In this document: positions 8,455-17,244 of the stretch, one piece after another
Position numbering within the stretch: the stretch's first letter is position 1
Layout of the letters: the number at the start of each line of letters is the position of its first letter
Source: Ancrocorticia sp047501485
Lineage (GTDB): Bacteria; Actinomycetota; Actinomycetes; Actinomycetales; Actinomycetaceae
Assembly: GCA_047501485.1 (NCBI GenBank)
Contig: JAZDRN010000001.1
Span: forward strand, 806,001-870,000
Direction: 5' to 3'
DNA length: 64,000 nt
Program-made: the position numbers and the translations under genes
Notes under the pieces: generated by a model
What the model was told of the DNA's origin: nothing
The model's database searches: none
Seen by the model: the letters and a program-made list of their open reading frames with translations, nothing else

Positions 8455-9386
8455 GCAACGGGAGTGCCAAGATCCACGTGGAGAACGATGGGTCAACCAC
8501 GGCCAGGCGGCAGCTTCTGGCGGTGTTGGGGATCGCCGCGGGTGCGGGCCTGCTCGCAGGCGTCGTCTATCTGACCGGATACAATCCGTGGTTCTGGGTG
8601 CGTTTCCCGTTGGCTACCGCTATCCTCGTCGTTGGCCTGGTATTGGCGGCGGTGCTCTTGACCCGACAAGTCTTGGAACGGCGGCGGCGGGAAAAGCTCA
8701 ATCGCTCGATCGCGGCGGTGCGCGAGGAGGAGCGTGCCCAGCGGCGCAGGTTCCTTCGGAGACTGGACCACGAGATGAAGAACCCGGTGACGGCCATACG
8801 AACCGCTTTGGCCACAATGCCGGAGGGCGGGGATGCATATAGGGTTGCCAACACCCAGGCAGCGCGTCTTGCCCGCCTGGTCACGGAGCTGGCCAAGCTG
8901 GCAGATCTGGAAACACGTTCACTCGACCTCCACCCTGTGAGTCTCGAGGAGCTGGCCTTGGAAGCGGCTGACGTGGTCTCCTCGAGCTATCCGAACCGCC
9001 GCGTCGCCGTCGAGTTTCCACGGGTGCCATGGCCGGTTCCGGCCGTATGGGGAGATGCCGATCTCCTGCTGGTGGCGATCTACAACGTGATCGCCAATGC
9101 CGCGAAATATTCCGATCCTGGTGCGCGTATCGAAGTGCGTGGATCCGAGCACGAGGGCTGGGTGAGTCTGGAGATCTCCGACACCGGCTGGGGCATACCG
9201 GCAGAGGACCTGGTCTCGGTGTGGGATGAACTGGCACGTGGAGGCAACACCCGCGGCGCCGAGGGCTCAGGATTGGGTCTTTCCATCGTCCGCGTGGTCG
9301 CCGAACGTCACGGTGGGGTCGCTTTCATTCGCTCGGAGCAGGGAAAGGGAACCCGCGTGGTGCTGAGGCTGCGCGCCGTGGGCTGA
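8451..9386 (+). CDS. Sensor histidine kinase
   Basis: 311-residue membrane histidine kinase. Two N-terminal transmembrane helices (about 21-41 and 50-72) leave almost no extracellular loop. HisKA contains the phospho-His at residue 107 (RRLDHEMKNPVTAIRTAL). The HATPase_c domain has an N box (YNVIANAAKYSD), a G1 box (DTGWGIP) and a G2 box (GSGLGLSIVRVV). With no extracellular sensor it may sense within the membrane or through a partner such as the operon's lipoprotein or DUF4190 protein (inference). Start codon ATG overlaps the regulator stop by 4 bp. Confidence 0.93.
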   Translation: MSNGSAKIHVENDGSTTARRQLLAVLGIAAGAGLLAGVVYLTGYNPWFWVRFPLATAILVVGLVLAAVLLTRQVLERRRREKLNRSIAAVREEERAQRRRFLRRLDHEMKNPVTAIRTALATMPEGGDAYRVANTQAARLARLVTELAKLADLETRSLDLHPVSLEELALEAADVVSSSYPNRRVAVEFPRVPWPVPAVWGDADLLLVAIYNVIANAAKYSDPGARIEVRGSEHEGWVSLEISDTGWGIPAEDLVSVWDELARGGNTRGAEGSGLGLSIVRVVAERHGGVAFIRSEQGKGTRVVLRLRAVG

Positions 9387-9442
9387 CCAGCGGTGGCGAT
9401 TATGTATCCGGTAGCCTCTTGATGTACAGTTATCGAGTTCGA

Positions 9443-9515
9443 GGGGCTATGGCGCAGTTGGTAGCGCGCTTCCATGGCATGGAAGAGGTCCGGGGTTCGA
9501 ATCCCCGTAGCTCCA
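9443..9515 (+). tRNA. tRNA-Ala (anticodon GGC)
   Basis: Complete 73-nt cloverleaf: acceptor GGGGCTA/TAGCTCC with one G-U pair, D arm GCGCAGTTGGTAGCGC, anticodon stem CTTCC/GGAAG around loop ATGGCAT with anticodon GGC, T arm CGGGGTTCGAATCCCCG, and discriminator A. CCA is not encoded. A strong terminator follows at 9546. Confidence 0.95.
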
Positions 9516-9545
9516 CTCGAGAATGGTCGAGACATTTTCGTATAG

Positions 9546-9590
9546 GTTGGGGCCCGCCGGTTTTTCTGGTGGGCCCCAACTGTATTCTTT
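9546..9590 (+). terminator. Terminator of tRNA-Ala
   Basis: A 13-bp stem, GTTGGGGCCCGCC (9546-9558) with GGTGGGCCCCAAC (9568-9580), includes one G-T pair. It is followed by a T-rich TGTATTCTTT. Confidence 0.85.
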
Positions 9591-9593
9591 TAT

Positions 9594-9680
9594 CGGCAGT
9601 CGGCAGTCGGCAGTCGGCAGTCGGCAGTCGGCAGTCGGCAGTCGGCAGTCGGCAGTCGGCAGTCGGCAGTCGGCAGTCGG
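9594..9680. repeat. Heptamer tandem repeat (CGGCAGT), 12 copies
   Basis: Twelve perfect tandem copies of CGGCAGT (9594-9677) plus a partial CGG follow directly after the tRNA-Ala terminator. Because 7 is not a multiple of 3, all frames cycle through it. It lies in a stretch (9516-9944) with no convincing gene; the rest of that stretch shows nothing recognisable. Confidence 0.95.
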
Positions 9681-9944
9681 TTGGCTTCGGCGAAGGCGGC
9701 TGCTGGATGGCATATGTCTGGATGGGCGGGGCACCCGCGCGAAGAGCGCTTGGCGGCCGTATGAGGCGGTGGGTGAGAAGCTCATCAGGCGACCGGAAAG
9801 ATGCGGAGCGCCCCGGGGCTTTTCGTGTTGGATTCTGCTGGAGATCCCCGGGCACCTCTCACCGGCTGGGAGGCTGGAGTGGCTGCGGGAAACCCCACCC
9901 ATGGAAGTGGCCTCTTGGCACGGCCATGTCCTCCCGGCCACCGG

Positions 9945-10823
9945 TCATTGATTGCGTCGGCGATACTCATGAGGAGACATCCCGTAGCGTTGCTGGAAGG
10001 CGCGTGAGAACGATCGGACACTGGGGAAACCGGAATCGTTGGCTGACCGTGCCACCGTTGCCCCTTCGTGCATCAGCAGTTCATGGGCCGCCTCAAGCCG
10101 CAAGTTCGTCACGTAGGACTTGAAGGGAACTCCCATGACCTCCGTGAAGAATCGAGAGAAGTGTTCACGTGAGTAACCGAACTCGGTCGCGATGTCGGTT
10201 GTGGTGAGATGAGTGGCTTGATGCTCCTTGATGTACGCAATTATCGGGGCGATCCGGTTCCTTCCCTTTTTCAACTCCCCGATCCCGCGTCTGCCCGCCA
10301 CGAATCTTGTGTAGAGGAGGTAGAGAATGTCGTACAGAATTGCATTCATCCGGAACTTCTTCACCGCTCCCACCCGGTCAACCAATACATCGAGTTCGTC
10401 GCACAGGCTCAACAGCAGGGCGCGATCGTCGTCCGTGGCGTCAGAGGCGTTCCAGTCGAGGACGAAGTGGTCGGCCAGAGGAAAGGACTGTTCTATGCGG
10501 CGCTGATCGAATGTCAGTGATAGAGAACGCAGGCGCTCAGTGCCGGTGGAGACGGTGTTTCCCTGATGAACAGCGTAAGAATTGGTGATCTGAACCGTTC
10601 CCGGCGTGACGGTACGCCCTATCCCGTCAACCACCATGTGGTACTTCCCGCTCCGTACGAAAACGATCTCCGGTCCCGCGTGCCAGTGCGGCGGAATTAT
10701 CTCGTGTCCTTCGTGGGTCAGGATGAGCGCCGGGTGTTCCGATGGGAAGGGCGCCTGTTCCGAGAAGTCACCATCAATGAAAGGGGGAACCGCTTGATAC
10801 GGGCGTTGTGGCTGCGGTGGCAT
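9945..10823 (-). CDS. AraC-family transcriptional regulator with cupin sensor domain
   Basis: 292 residues. The N-terminal cupin-like ligand domain shows IIPPHWHAGPEIVFVRSGKYHMVV (about residues 40-65; the two His fit a cupin strand pair). The C-terminal AraC/XylS double HTH shows TTTDIATEFGYSREHFSRFF and a second helix pair in FPSVRSFSRAFQQRYGMSPHEYRR. It is divergent from the MFS transporter gene at 11040 with 216 bp between them, so it probably controls the transporter-esterase unit in response to the transported substrate. Confidence 0.9.
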   Translation of the reverse strand: MPPQPQRPYQAVPPFIDGDFSEQAPFPSEHPALILTHEGHEIIPPHWHAGPEIVFVRSGKYHMVVDGIGRTVTPGTVQITNSYAVHQGNTVSTGTERLRSLSLTFDQRRIEQSFPLADHFVLDWNASDATDDDRALLLSLCDELDVLVDRVGAVKKFRMNAILYDILYLLYTRFVAGRRGIGELKKGRNRIAPIIAYIKEHQATHLTTTDIATEFGYSREHFSRFFTEVMGVPFKSYVTNLRLEAAHELLMHEGATVARSANDSGFPSVRSFSRAFQQRYGMSPHEYRRRNQ

Positions 10824-10937
10824 CTCCCGACCTCTCCCTTTTTCCGATCGTCTACGTTGTGCGCCGAATGATGTGAGTGTTTGTCTAGAAGCAGCGAATC
10901 ATTCCGGTGGCCTAGTATCCATGGTCCACCAGAACAT

Positions 10938-10965
10938 GTCACAAAACGGCATAGACTTCGTCACA
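10938..10965. promoter_or_regulatory. Candidate AraC-type direct-repeat operator
   Basis: GTCACA occurs at 10938-10943 and 10960-10965, 22 bp apart. The CGGCAT / CGGCGTCAT continuations are also similar. Two half-sites on one face of the helix between divergent genes fit an AraC-family regulator. This is inference from position and spacing. Confidence 0.45.
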
Positions 10966-11039
10966 CGGCGTCATCCTAGGGGAAGTTCGCTTGCATAGCG
11001 TGGTGCAGGACAACGAAGTTATTCAAAGATCGGAGAGAC

Positions 11040-12479
11040 ATGTCGACACCACGTCGCGACACGTCGAGTCGGGTTGCCATTGATTCATCGACACGCAGGC
11101 GAGTCATTGTTGTTGCCCTTTCTGCCGCCATGGGCGGCCTGCTTTTCGGTTATGAGACGGCCGTGATCAACGGTGCCGTTGATGCGCTCTCGGGCACGGA
11201 GTCCGGGTTCGGTCTCAGTAGCACGCTGACCGGCCTGGCCGTCGGTGGCGGTTTGCTCGGCTGTGCCGTCGGCGCGTGGTTCGCAGGTCACATCGCCAAT
11301 AGACGCGGGCGCGTACCCACGATCTTGGCGGCCGCCGTCATGTTCCTGCTCAGCGCGATCGTCACCGCGTTTGCGCCGAACGTTTGGGTGTTCATCGCCT
11401 TCCGCATCGTTGGTGGGTTTGGCGTCGGCCTAGCGTCCGTGATTGGCCCAGCCTACATCGCTGAGATCGCACCGACGAGAATGCGGGGCTTCCTGACCAG
11501 TTTCCAGCAGTTCGCGATCGGTATCGGCGTCACTCTCTCGATGGTCGCCAACGCTTCGCTTGCATCTGTGTCTGGAGGTGCCAACGAGCCACTCTGGTTC
11601 GGTGTGGCGACGTGGCGATGGATGCTCTTTGCCATGGTTGTACCCGCGCTGGTCATGCTGATCGCCGCCCTGAAGTTGCCGGAGACCCCACGATACCTCG
11701 TGATGAAGGGTGATCTCGCTGGTGCCGAGAGGTTCCTGGCCCGTATGGGCGAGGGAGAATTCGCTGCTGCTCGCGTCCAGGAAATCCACCGCAGCCTGGA
11801 GGGCGAACCGAAACCATCGCTCTCCGCTTTGCGTGGCAAGACCCTAGGTCTCAAGAAGGTCGTGTGGATAGCAATGGGGGTCGCGCTGTTCCAGCAGTTG
11901 TCCGGCATCAACATCATCCTTTACTTTGACTCCAGCATCTGGCAGTCGGTCGGCTTCGGCGAGCAGCAGGCTCTGAATATCGCGGTGATCCGGTCACTGG
12001 CCGGGATCGCGGTCACAGTTGCCGCAATGTTCATGGTTGACCGGGTCGGTCGACGGCGGCTGCTCCTCTGGGGTTCGTACGGCATGAGTGCCGGTTTGGC
12101 CGTGGCTTCCATAGGCTTTGCCAATGCGACCCAGGTCGAAGACGGGCTACGACTCGAAGGAGTCTGGGCGCCGATCACGTTGGTTGCCGTGTACTTCTTC
12201 GCCCTGGTGTTCGCCATGACGTGGGGACCGGTGATGTGGGTTGTGATCGCCGAGATCTTCCCCAACAATATTCGTGCGATCGGAGTCTCCGTGGCGGCCA
12301 CTGTCAACTGGATTGGCAACTACTTGGTCAGTCAGACCTTCCCGATGCTGCAGTCCTCAGTCGGCATTAGCGGTGCATACGTTGCCTACACGATTTTCGC
12401 AGTCCTTGGTCTGATCTTCGTTCTCAAATGGGTACCCGAGACCAACGGTGTTGCGCTTGAAGACATGTCCAACGAATGA
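11040..12479 (+). CDS. MFS transporter, sugar porter family
   Basis: 479-residue, 12-helix proton-linked importer of the sugar porter (SP) family. Signatures are GGLLFGYETAVINGA in helix 1, RRGRVPTI after helix 2, PETPRYLVMKG before the central loop, FQQLSGINIILYF in helix 7, DRVGRRRLLL and the final PETNGVALE. The GGAGAG ribosome site is just upstream. It is followed 13 bp later by an esterase gene, with an AraC regulator divergent upstream. The substrate may be an ester or glycoside handled by the esterase (inference), and need not be a simple sugar. Confidence 0.92.
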   Translation: MSTPRRDTSSRVAIDSSTRRRVIVVALSAAMGGLLFGYETAVINGAVDALSGTESGFGLSSTLTGLAVGGGLLGCAVGAWFAGHIANRRGRVPTILAAAVMFLLSAIVTAFAPNVWVFIAFRIVGGFGVGLASVIGPAYIAEIAPTRMRGFLTSFQQFAIGIGVTLSMVANASLASVSGGANEPLWFGVATWRWMLFAMVVPALVMLIAALKLPETPRYLVMKGDLAGAERFLARMGEGEFAAARVQEIHRSLEGEPKPSLSALRGKTLGLKKVVWIAMGVALFQQLSGINIILYFDSSIWQSVGFGEQQALNIAVIRSLAGIAVTVAAMFMVDRVGRRRLLLWGSYGMSAGLAVASIGFANATQVEDGLRLEGVWAPITLVAVYFFALVFAMTWGPVMWVVIAEIFPNNIRAIGVSVAATVNWIGNYLVSQTFPMLQSSVGISGAYVAYTIFAVLGLIFVLKWVPETNGVALEDMSNE

Positions 12480-12492
12480 ACGGAGACGGAAA

Positions 12493-13497
12493 ATGTTCAA
12501 TGAAGTATCAGCGGCAGATATCGACCTGATCAGGACCTGGAGTCCGGTCGATGAGGATCTCGACGGGGTTCGCGAGGACATCCGTGAGCTCTTTCGATCG
12601 ATGCGCATTCAGTTCGGTTTTGCGGATATAGTGCGCAGCAAGCAGTGGTCGGGTGTCGAAGGAATCGACGAGCTGCTGGACATCCCGTACATCGATGATG
12701 GGACGAGGGCGCATCTGCTGGACGTCTACCTCCCTCACGACGCGGTGCTCAGGCGGGGCAACACACTTCCGGTGTTCATCGACATCCACGGGGGCGGGTA
12801 CACGTACGGCTACAAGGAGCTGAACAAGAATTTCTGTCTGCGTTTGGCGGAAAAAGGCTTCGCGGTGTTCTCGATCAACTACCGGCTCGCCCCAACGGCA
12901 AGCTTCGTCGATCAGTTGTCCGACGTCGCGGCGGCATTTCGGTGGATATCCGACCATCTGGCGGAATTCCCGGTGGATCCTCATTCTGTGTTCGTGACCG
13001 GCGACTCAGCTGGTGGCACGCTTGGGTTCTACGGCGCGGCACTCTCGCTCAACGAGGACTTCGCTGTGGCCCTGGGCATCGCTCCCTGCCCTCTGCCCAT
13101 CAAGGGCGCGGCGTTGGTCAGTTCCCTGTTCAATGTGGAGGCGCTCTCCAACGTGGATGGAACATCTCATGCGCCGTTCATCAACAGGATCGCTGACACG
13201 TTCTTCGATCAGCGCTTCCGCTCCCTCGAGCCCAAGTATCGGCGGTACGAGGATATGGTGGCGGAGTTGACGTTGCCGCCGTTCTACCTGAACACATGTA
13301 GTGAGGATTTCCTTGAGGACGAGAATCTGCTTCTCGCGGCACGACTTGTGCAGGCAGGGAAGAGCGTGTGGATTGAAGACTGGGTGCCCGAACGTGGTTC
13401 AACACTGGGGCACGTGTTCCCAGTCGGGATGACTTGGCTGCCGGAGAGTCAGGCAGTCCTTGAGCGAATGAGGAAGTTTGCGTACGAGCGTCTCTGA
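12493..13497 (+). CDS. Alpha/beta-hydrolase, hormone-sensitive-lipase family esterase
   Basis: 334-residue serine esterase. The oxyanion motif HGGG is in DIHGGGYTYGY, and the nucleophile elbow is GDSAGG. A catalytic acid in the TCSEDFLEDEN region and a His near GHVFPVGMTW complete the triad. The start at 12493 is chosen because GGAG lies at 12482-12485 and the hydrolase reading begins MFNEVSAADID. The gene follows the MFS transporter by 13 bp, so co-transcription is likely. It probably hydrolyses an ester taken up by that transporter (inference). Confidence 0.9.
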   Translation: MFNEVSAADIDLIRTWSPVDEDLDGVREDIRELFRSMRIQFGFADIVRSKQWSGVEGIDELLDIPYIDDGTRAHLLDVYLPHDAVLRRGNTLPVFIDIHGGGYTYGYKELNKNFCLRLAEKGFAVFSINYRLAPTASFVDQLSDVAAAFRWISDHLAEFPVDPHSVFVTGDSAGGTLGFYGAALSLNEDFAVALGIAPCPLPIKGAALVSSLFNVEALSNVDGTSHAPFINRIADTFFDQRFRSLEPKYRRYEDMVAELTLPPFYLNTCSEDFLEDENLLLAARLVQAGKSVWIEDWVPERGSTLGHVFPVGMTWLPESQAVLERMRKFAYERL

Positions 13498-13559
13498 CGC
13501 CGTCGGGTCCGCCTGAGACTACATCGTTCAAAAACGCTTCGCTCGTCAGTGCGCTGCCG

Positions 13560-13596
13560 GAGGGTGAGGGTCGGGTTCATCCTCGTCCTCACCCTC
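13560..13596. terminator. Bidirectional hairpin between convergent genes
   Basis: Perfect 10-bp inverted repeat GAGGGTGAGG (13560-13569) / CCTCACCCTC (13587-13596) between the convergent esterase and amidohydrolase genes. Confidence 0.6.
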
Positions 13597-13605
13597 GCGG
13601 GCTTC

Positions 13606-14550
13606 TCAGCTCTGGCGGAGCCGTGGGAATAGTGCTTCGGCGTTGCCGCGCTCGATCGCAGCAGATTCTCCGTCGTCGAACGATTCGTAGGACTCCAGGA
13701 AGCTGTTGAAGTAGCTGCCGGCCCGTATGCTCGCGAAAGGCCAGTCACTTCCATAGAGGATGTGTCCGGGTTCAGCGAAGGCCAGGAGCGAAGGCAGTGA
13801 GCTGGGGCTCGCCGCCAGAGCGGTGTCGAAGTAGAAGAGTTTCAGTTCCGCGAGCACGCTCTCGGGGCTGCGGTTCTCGTCAAGGGCCGTCACTACGGAG
13901 ACGAAGCGATAGGCGGCGTACGGCAGGAACCCTCCACCGTGCGAGAGGATGACCCGCAACTTCGGATAACGGCTCATGACGCCGTTTGTCACCATGTTCA
14001 GGGCGCTGCGCGTGGTGTCGAAAACGTAGTCGGCCATTGGGGCCGGTGTTCCATCGAGCAGAGGTAACTGTGGTTGCGCAGGGTGCACGAAAACGGTTGC
14101 AGACCGCCGATCCAGTTCCTGCCAGAGTTCTTCGTAGTCAGGGTCCCCCAAATACTTTCCGTTGACATTGGAAAGCACTACGACGCCGTCGGCGTGCAAC
14201 TCGTCGAGCGCGTACTGCGCCTCCGCGAGGGATGCCCCGACGTCCGGCAACGGCAGGGTGGCGAACGATCCAATGCGTTCGGGATGATCACGCTGCTGCT
14301 CTGCCCCGTACTCATTGACTGCACGAGCAAGTCCTGCCGGATCACCGACACCGGGGAAAACCGCGCCGGGAGAAGTGACGGAGAGGATCCCGGTGGCAAT
14401 TCCCTGTTTGTCCATCATGTCAATCGCCGTGGACGTCGCCCAGTCCGGTGTCCGCCACCCTCCCGAAGTGACTCCGTTGTCCGCAAGAGCCTTGCGCCAT
14501 ATCGGCGGAATGATGTGCTGGTGTACGTCAATGCGTGCGACCTCGGCCAT
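13606..14550 (-). CDS. Amidohydrolase family 2 (ACMSD-like metal-dependent hydrolase/decarboxylase)
   Basis: 314-residue TIM-barrel amidohydrolase. The metal-binding HxH is in RIDVHQHIIPP, with later ligands in LSHGGGFLPY and the Asp of LYGSDWPFA, as in the ACMSD / gamma-resorcylate decarboxylase branch. The ATG has GAGG upstream. A GntR-like dyad lies 19 bp upstream at 14569. It is convergent with the esterase; together with the transporter it suggests a small aromatic or ester catabolic locus. The reaction could be hydrolysis or decarboxylation. Confidence 0.87.
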   Translation of the reverse strand: MAEVARIDVHQHIIPPIWRKALADNGVTSGGWRTPDWATSTAIDMMDKQGIATGILSVTSPGAVFPGVGDPAGLARAVNEYGAEQQRDHPERIGSFATLPLPDVGASLAEAQYALDELHADGVVVLSNVNGKYLGDPDYEELWQELDRRSATVFVHPAQPQLPLLDGTPAPMADYVFDTTRSALNMVTNGVMSRYPKLRVILSHGGGFLPYAAYRFVSVVTALDENRSPESVLAELKLFYFDTALAASPSSLPSLLAFAEPGHILYGSDWPFASIRAGSYFNSFLESYESFDDGESAAIERGNAEALFPRLRQS

Positions 14551-14568
14551 TGAGCAACCTCCTCATGT

Positions 14569-14580
14569 TTGGTCAACCAA
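14569..14580. promoter_or_regulatory. GntR/FadR-type dyad upstream of amidohydrolase
   Basis: TTGGTCAACCAA has 5-bp arms TTGGT/ACCAA around a 2-bp centre and resembles FadR/PdhR-class GntR operators (TGGTnnACCA). It sits just upstream of the amidohydrolase ribosome site. No GntR gene is in the window. Confidence 0.5.
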
Positions 14581-14807
14581 GTATATGTTGAACGAGCTTC
14601 AGAGAGGGCAAAATCAACCATGTCCACGCGGTGGCGGAGCAGGGGAGGACCCGGCAAGGGGGGGACCTAGCGCGCCCCGAGCCAACTCGGCCGCGATCTC
14701 AGATCGTCGCGACCGAGCCGGCGTCGAGGCGGTATTTCGATACGTTTTCCGTTTACGAGCGGTGCGCGGTCGAGGCTGGGTGAGCCTCCGGTAGGGCGAC
14801 TGTATTC

Positions 14808-15986
14808 TCACTGCCGATGTACCGGAAGTCTCTTCAGGCAGGCTCCACCGACAAGGAAGAAGAACAGTGAGCCAGCGGTCATCATCGCTGCAAAGCTCAT
14901 GTGTTGCACTCCGAGTCCGGCCAAGAGAGGCCCGAGTGTCAGTCCACTCGCGTAGGCAAGGTTGTAGAGTGCGAACGAGCCACCCAGAGTGGGAGGTTTG
15001 GAGGCGAACCCCTGTTCACTGATGAGTGTGGTGGCAGGGGCGAGCAGCAAAGCGGAGGAGATGCCAAGTAGGCCCATGCCGACGCAGGTCTGCCAAATCT
15101 CGCCCGCCCAGCCGATGATGAGAAGCGACATGGCCGCGGCTCCAACGCCTGTACCGATCAACAACCGGGGAGAGGCCGTGCCGACGTAGCTGCCGACGAG
15201 CGGATTGGCGACGATAGCCGTGAGCGATGCGAGGCCGAAGAGCAACCCGATGACTAGAGCGTCGGCGCCCAGATGAACAGGCAGCACCGGCTCGATGCCT
15301 GAGAGGGCTGCTGCGCCGATCGCGATCGCGACGACGATGGAGAAGGATCCGGGTACTCGGAGCACGGCAAGAGGCCCCGCGACGTCGTCGGTCACGCGCG
15401 GAGATCCTTTGACGAGCACGATGCGTAGCACTCCGTCTATAAGCGCCACCGCAGCGGCGAACAGGAAGGGTGCGGCCGTGCCCCAGTGTTCGACCATGAA
15501 TCCAGACAAAGGAGGGCCGATCAGCACCCCGAGCGTGATGGTGGACATCGCGATTCCCATCGCTTGTCCGCGTTTCTCGAAACTTGTGGTGGCCGCGATC
15601 AAGGAGAGCGAGGCCACCCAGGACATGCCGCCCGCGATTCCCTGCGCAAAGCGAGCAAGAAGTAGAAGCCAATACGGCCCACCCGTGGCGAAAAGGAGTG
15701 TCGCAGCCGCGAGCCCGATGAGGCCGATCAGGAGCGGGGTTTTCGGGCCGTGACGGTCGATGATGCGGCCGGCGAAGAGTGTCGCAACGATCATTGCGAG
15801 CGCGTAGGAGGCGAAAAGAGCGCCGGTGGCGGCGGGTCCGCGCTCGACGACCGCAGGTAGCAAGGGCAGGACTGGCACGGCCAGGCCGTGCACGAGCATG
15901 TCGGTGAACAATGCCATGGAGCCCACGAAAAGGGCTCGAGTGGGAGTGGTGCTCCGTGGGAGCGATGTGTGCTGATGAGTCGTCAT
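14808..15986 (-). CDS. MFS transporter, DHA1-like drug efflux
   Basis: 392-residue, 12-helix drug:proton antiporter type protein. Motif A is GRIIDRHGPKTPLLIG between helices 2 and 3. Motif C-like glycines lie in ITLGVLIGPPLSGFMVEHWG. It is downstream of the TetR gene on the same strand with an 18-bp gap, and the operator over the TetR start codon should control both. Induction by its own substrate is the standard arrangement. Confidence 0.88.
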   Translation of the reverse strand: MTTHQHTSLPRSTTPTRALFVGSMALFTDMLVHGLAVPVLPLLPAVVERGPAATGALFASYALAMIVATLFAGRIIDRHGPKTPLLIGLIGLAAATLLFATGGPYWLLLLARFAQGIAGGMSWVASLSLIAATTSFEKRGQAMGIAMSTITLGVLIGPPLSGFMVEHWGTAAPFLFAAAVALIDGVLRIVLVKGSPRVTDDVAGPLAVLRVPGSFSIVVAIAIGAAALSGIEPVLPVHLGADALVIGLLFGLASLTAIVANPLVGSYVGTASPRLLIGTGVGAAAMSLLIIGWAGEIWQTCVGMGLLGISSALLLAPATTLISEQGFASKPPTLGGSFALYNLAYASGLTLGPLLAGLGVQHMSFAAMMTAGSLFFFLVGGACLKRLPVHRQ

Positions 15987-16004
15987 GAGGATGACGATTC
16001 CTTT

Positions 16005-16565
16005 CTACATGAGCAACCCCCTCGCCAGCGCCGTAATGATGGCGCTCAACTCGTCGGGTTGCGGGAGATCTTTGGGTCGGGTCACCGCGGTGACGGTGAA
16101 CCCTTGCAGGAGTATGAGTGCGAGGTCCGCGATCCTCTCGGGCGGAACATCGCCCGTGGCGGGAAGTAAAGCAGTGATGCGATCGCGCCACGAATCGAGT
16201 GCGGTGTCCTTTTCAGACCTGTCGCTGAGTGCCTGAGGTGCGACGAGTACGGTGCTCGCCGCAAGCGCACGGAACAACGCGTCATCGTGGAGAAGGGCCA
16301 CGAACTTGCGCAACAAGCCCAGAAGAGTTGTCGTCTCCTCGTCGAAGAGACGGTTTCCATACTCGGCCCAGCCCCACCCAAGAGCTTCTTCGAGCAAGAC
16401 GCTTTTGGAGCTGAAGTGGTGATTTAACGCGCCGCGAGTCACTCCGGCGTGCGCCGCGACATGCTCGAATGTTGCCCCCCGCCACCCCTTCTCTTCGAAG
16501 GCCATCAATGCCGCCTCAAGTAGCGACAGACGCGTGCGTTCCGCGTCCTCCGCAGTTCGTTTCAT
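16005..16565 (-). CDS. TetR-family repressor of the adjacent MFS pump
   Basis: 186 residues. The N-terminal HTH (RTRLSLLEAALMAFEEKG, then FEHVAAHAGVTRGALNHHF) is typical of the TtgR/AcrR-like branch (MAATS type), followed by a helical ligand domain. It is the first gene of a two-gene unit with the DHA1 transporter. A 9-bp-arm palindrome overlaps its start codon, which implies tight autorepression. Confidence 0.92.
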   Translation of the reverse strand: MKRTAEDAERTRLSLLEAALMAFEEKGWRGATFEHVAAHAGVTRGALNHHFSSKSVLLEEALGWGWAEYGNRLFDEETTTLLGLLRKFVALLHDDALFRALAASTVLVAPQALSDRSEKDTALDSWRDRITALLPATGDVPPERIADLALILLQGFTVTAVTRPKDLPQPDELSAIITALARGLLM

Positions 16566-16589
16566 ACATACAAGCTAACATGTATGTAT
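16564..16589. promoter_or_regulatory. TetR operator overlapping the start codon
   Basis: ATACATACA (16564-16572) and TGTATGTAT (16581-16589) form a perfect 9-bp inverted repeat with an 8-bp spacer. The left arm runs into the TetR ATG (16565-16563 on the minus strand). The 16590-16812 stretch beyond it holds nothing recognisable. Confidence 0.8.
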
Positions 16590-16812
16590 TCAGATCGGAA
16601 ATTGGGAACCGGTAGCTACACGGCATTGCCAAGACGAGCAGGCTTCATACGACGAATCGTCTCCCAGTTGAGTCGATCTTCGTACCGGGAGATGGACACT
16701 CGCCTGGTCGAGTCGATCGATGGTTTCGCGGTAAGGACAGGTGAAGCCCCGTTCGGTACCTGGTGGCGTAGGGGATGGTCCAGACCTGTGATGCCTGTTG
16801 GTACGGTGCCGG

Positions 16813-17244
16813 TCAGCAACGGGATTGTGGGGGAAGAACGCAATCGTATCTCTGGCGCCCTGGCCACCGGCGATCAAGTGGGGCCTGCGAAACCGCAAAA
16901 CCGAGGCTGCGGTAGAAACCGACGGCGTCGTCGTCGGTTTGGGCGGCGATACTCGCGCGGGGGTAGCGACGTCGCAGCTCATCGACGAGGGCACCGCCCA
17001 CCCCCTTTCCTTGCGCCGCCTCGTGGACCGCGATGTATTCGAGAACGACGCTGTGGGTTGACGCCTTGAAGGCGGCAAAGCCGACGATGACGTCGTCGTC
17101 CCAGACCCCGATAATCGTGAGTCGGGGCAATTCGGTCTCATGGACGCGGCGGAGCTTGGCGTCGTCATACTCGCTGGAAAGCCAGAGCAAGTGCCAGAAC
17201 TCAGGTGTGTCGATGTCGGTGGAGGTGAGGTTGCGTACGTTCAT
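16813..17244 (-). CDS. GNAT-family N-acetyltransferase
   Basis: 143 residues from the start at 17244 (MNVRNLTSTDID). That start overlaps the ROK gene stop by ATGA, which is why it is preferred over a longer frame to 17310. The acetyl-CoA pyrophosphate loop is AAQGKGVGGALVDEL, preceded by the strand VVLEYIAVHE and followed by YRSLGF. The acceptor is unknown. It is translationally coupled to the ROK repressor. Confidence 0.85.
   Translation of the reverse strand: MNVRNLTSTDIDTPEFWHLLWLSSEYDDAKLRRVHETELPRLTIIGVWDDDVIVGFAAFKASTHSVVLEYIAVHEAAQGKGVGGALVDELRRRYPRASIAAQTDDDAVGFYRSLGFAVSQAPLDRRWPGRQRYDCVLPPQSRC

Noticed and set aside
9419..10123. Long frames through the tRNA and heptamer array (peptides of repeated SRQSAVG type)
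   Set aside because: They run across a tRNA gene and a 7-bp repeat that keeps frames open by chance; no domain.
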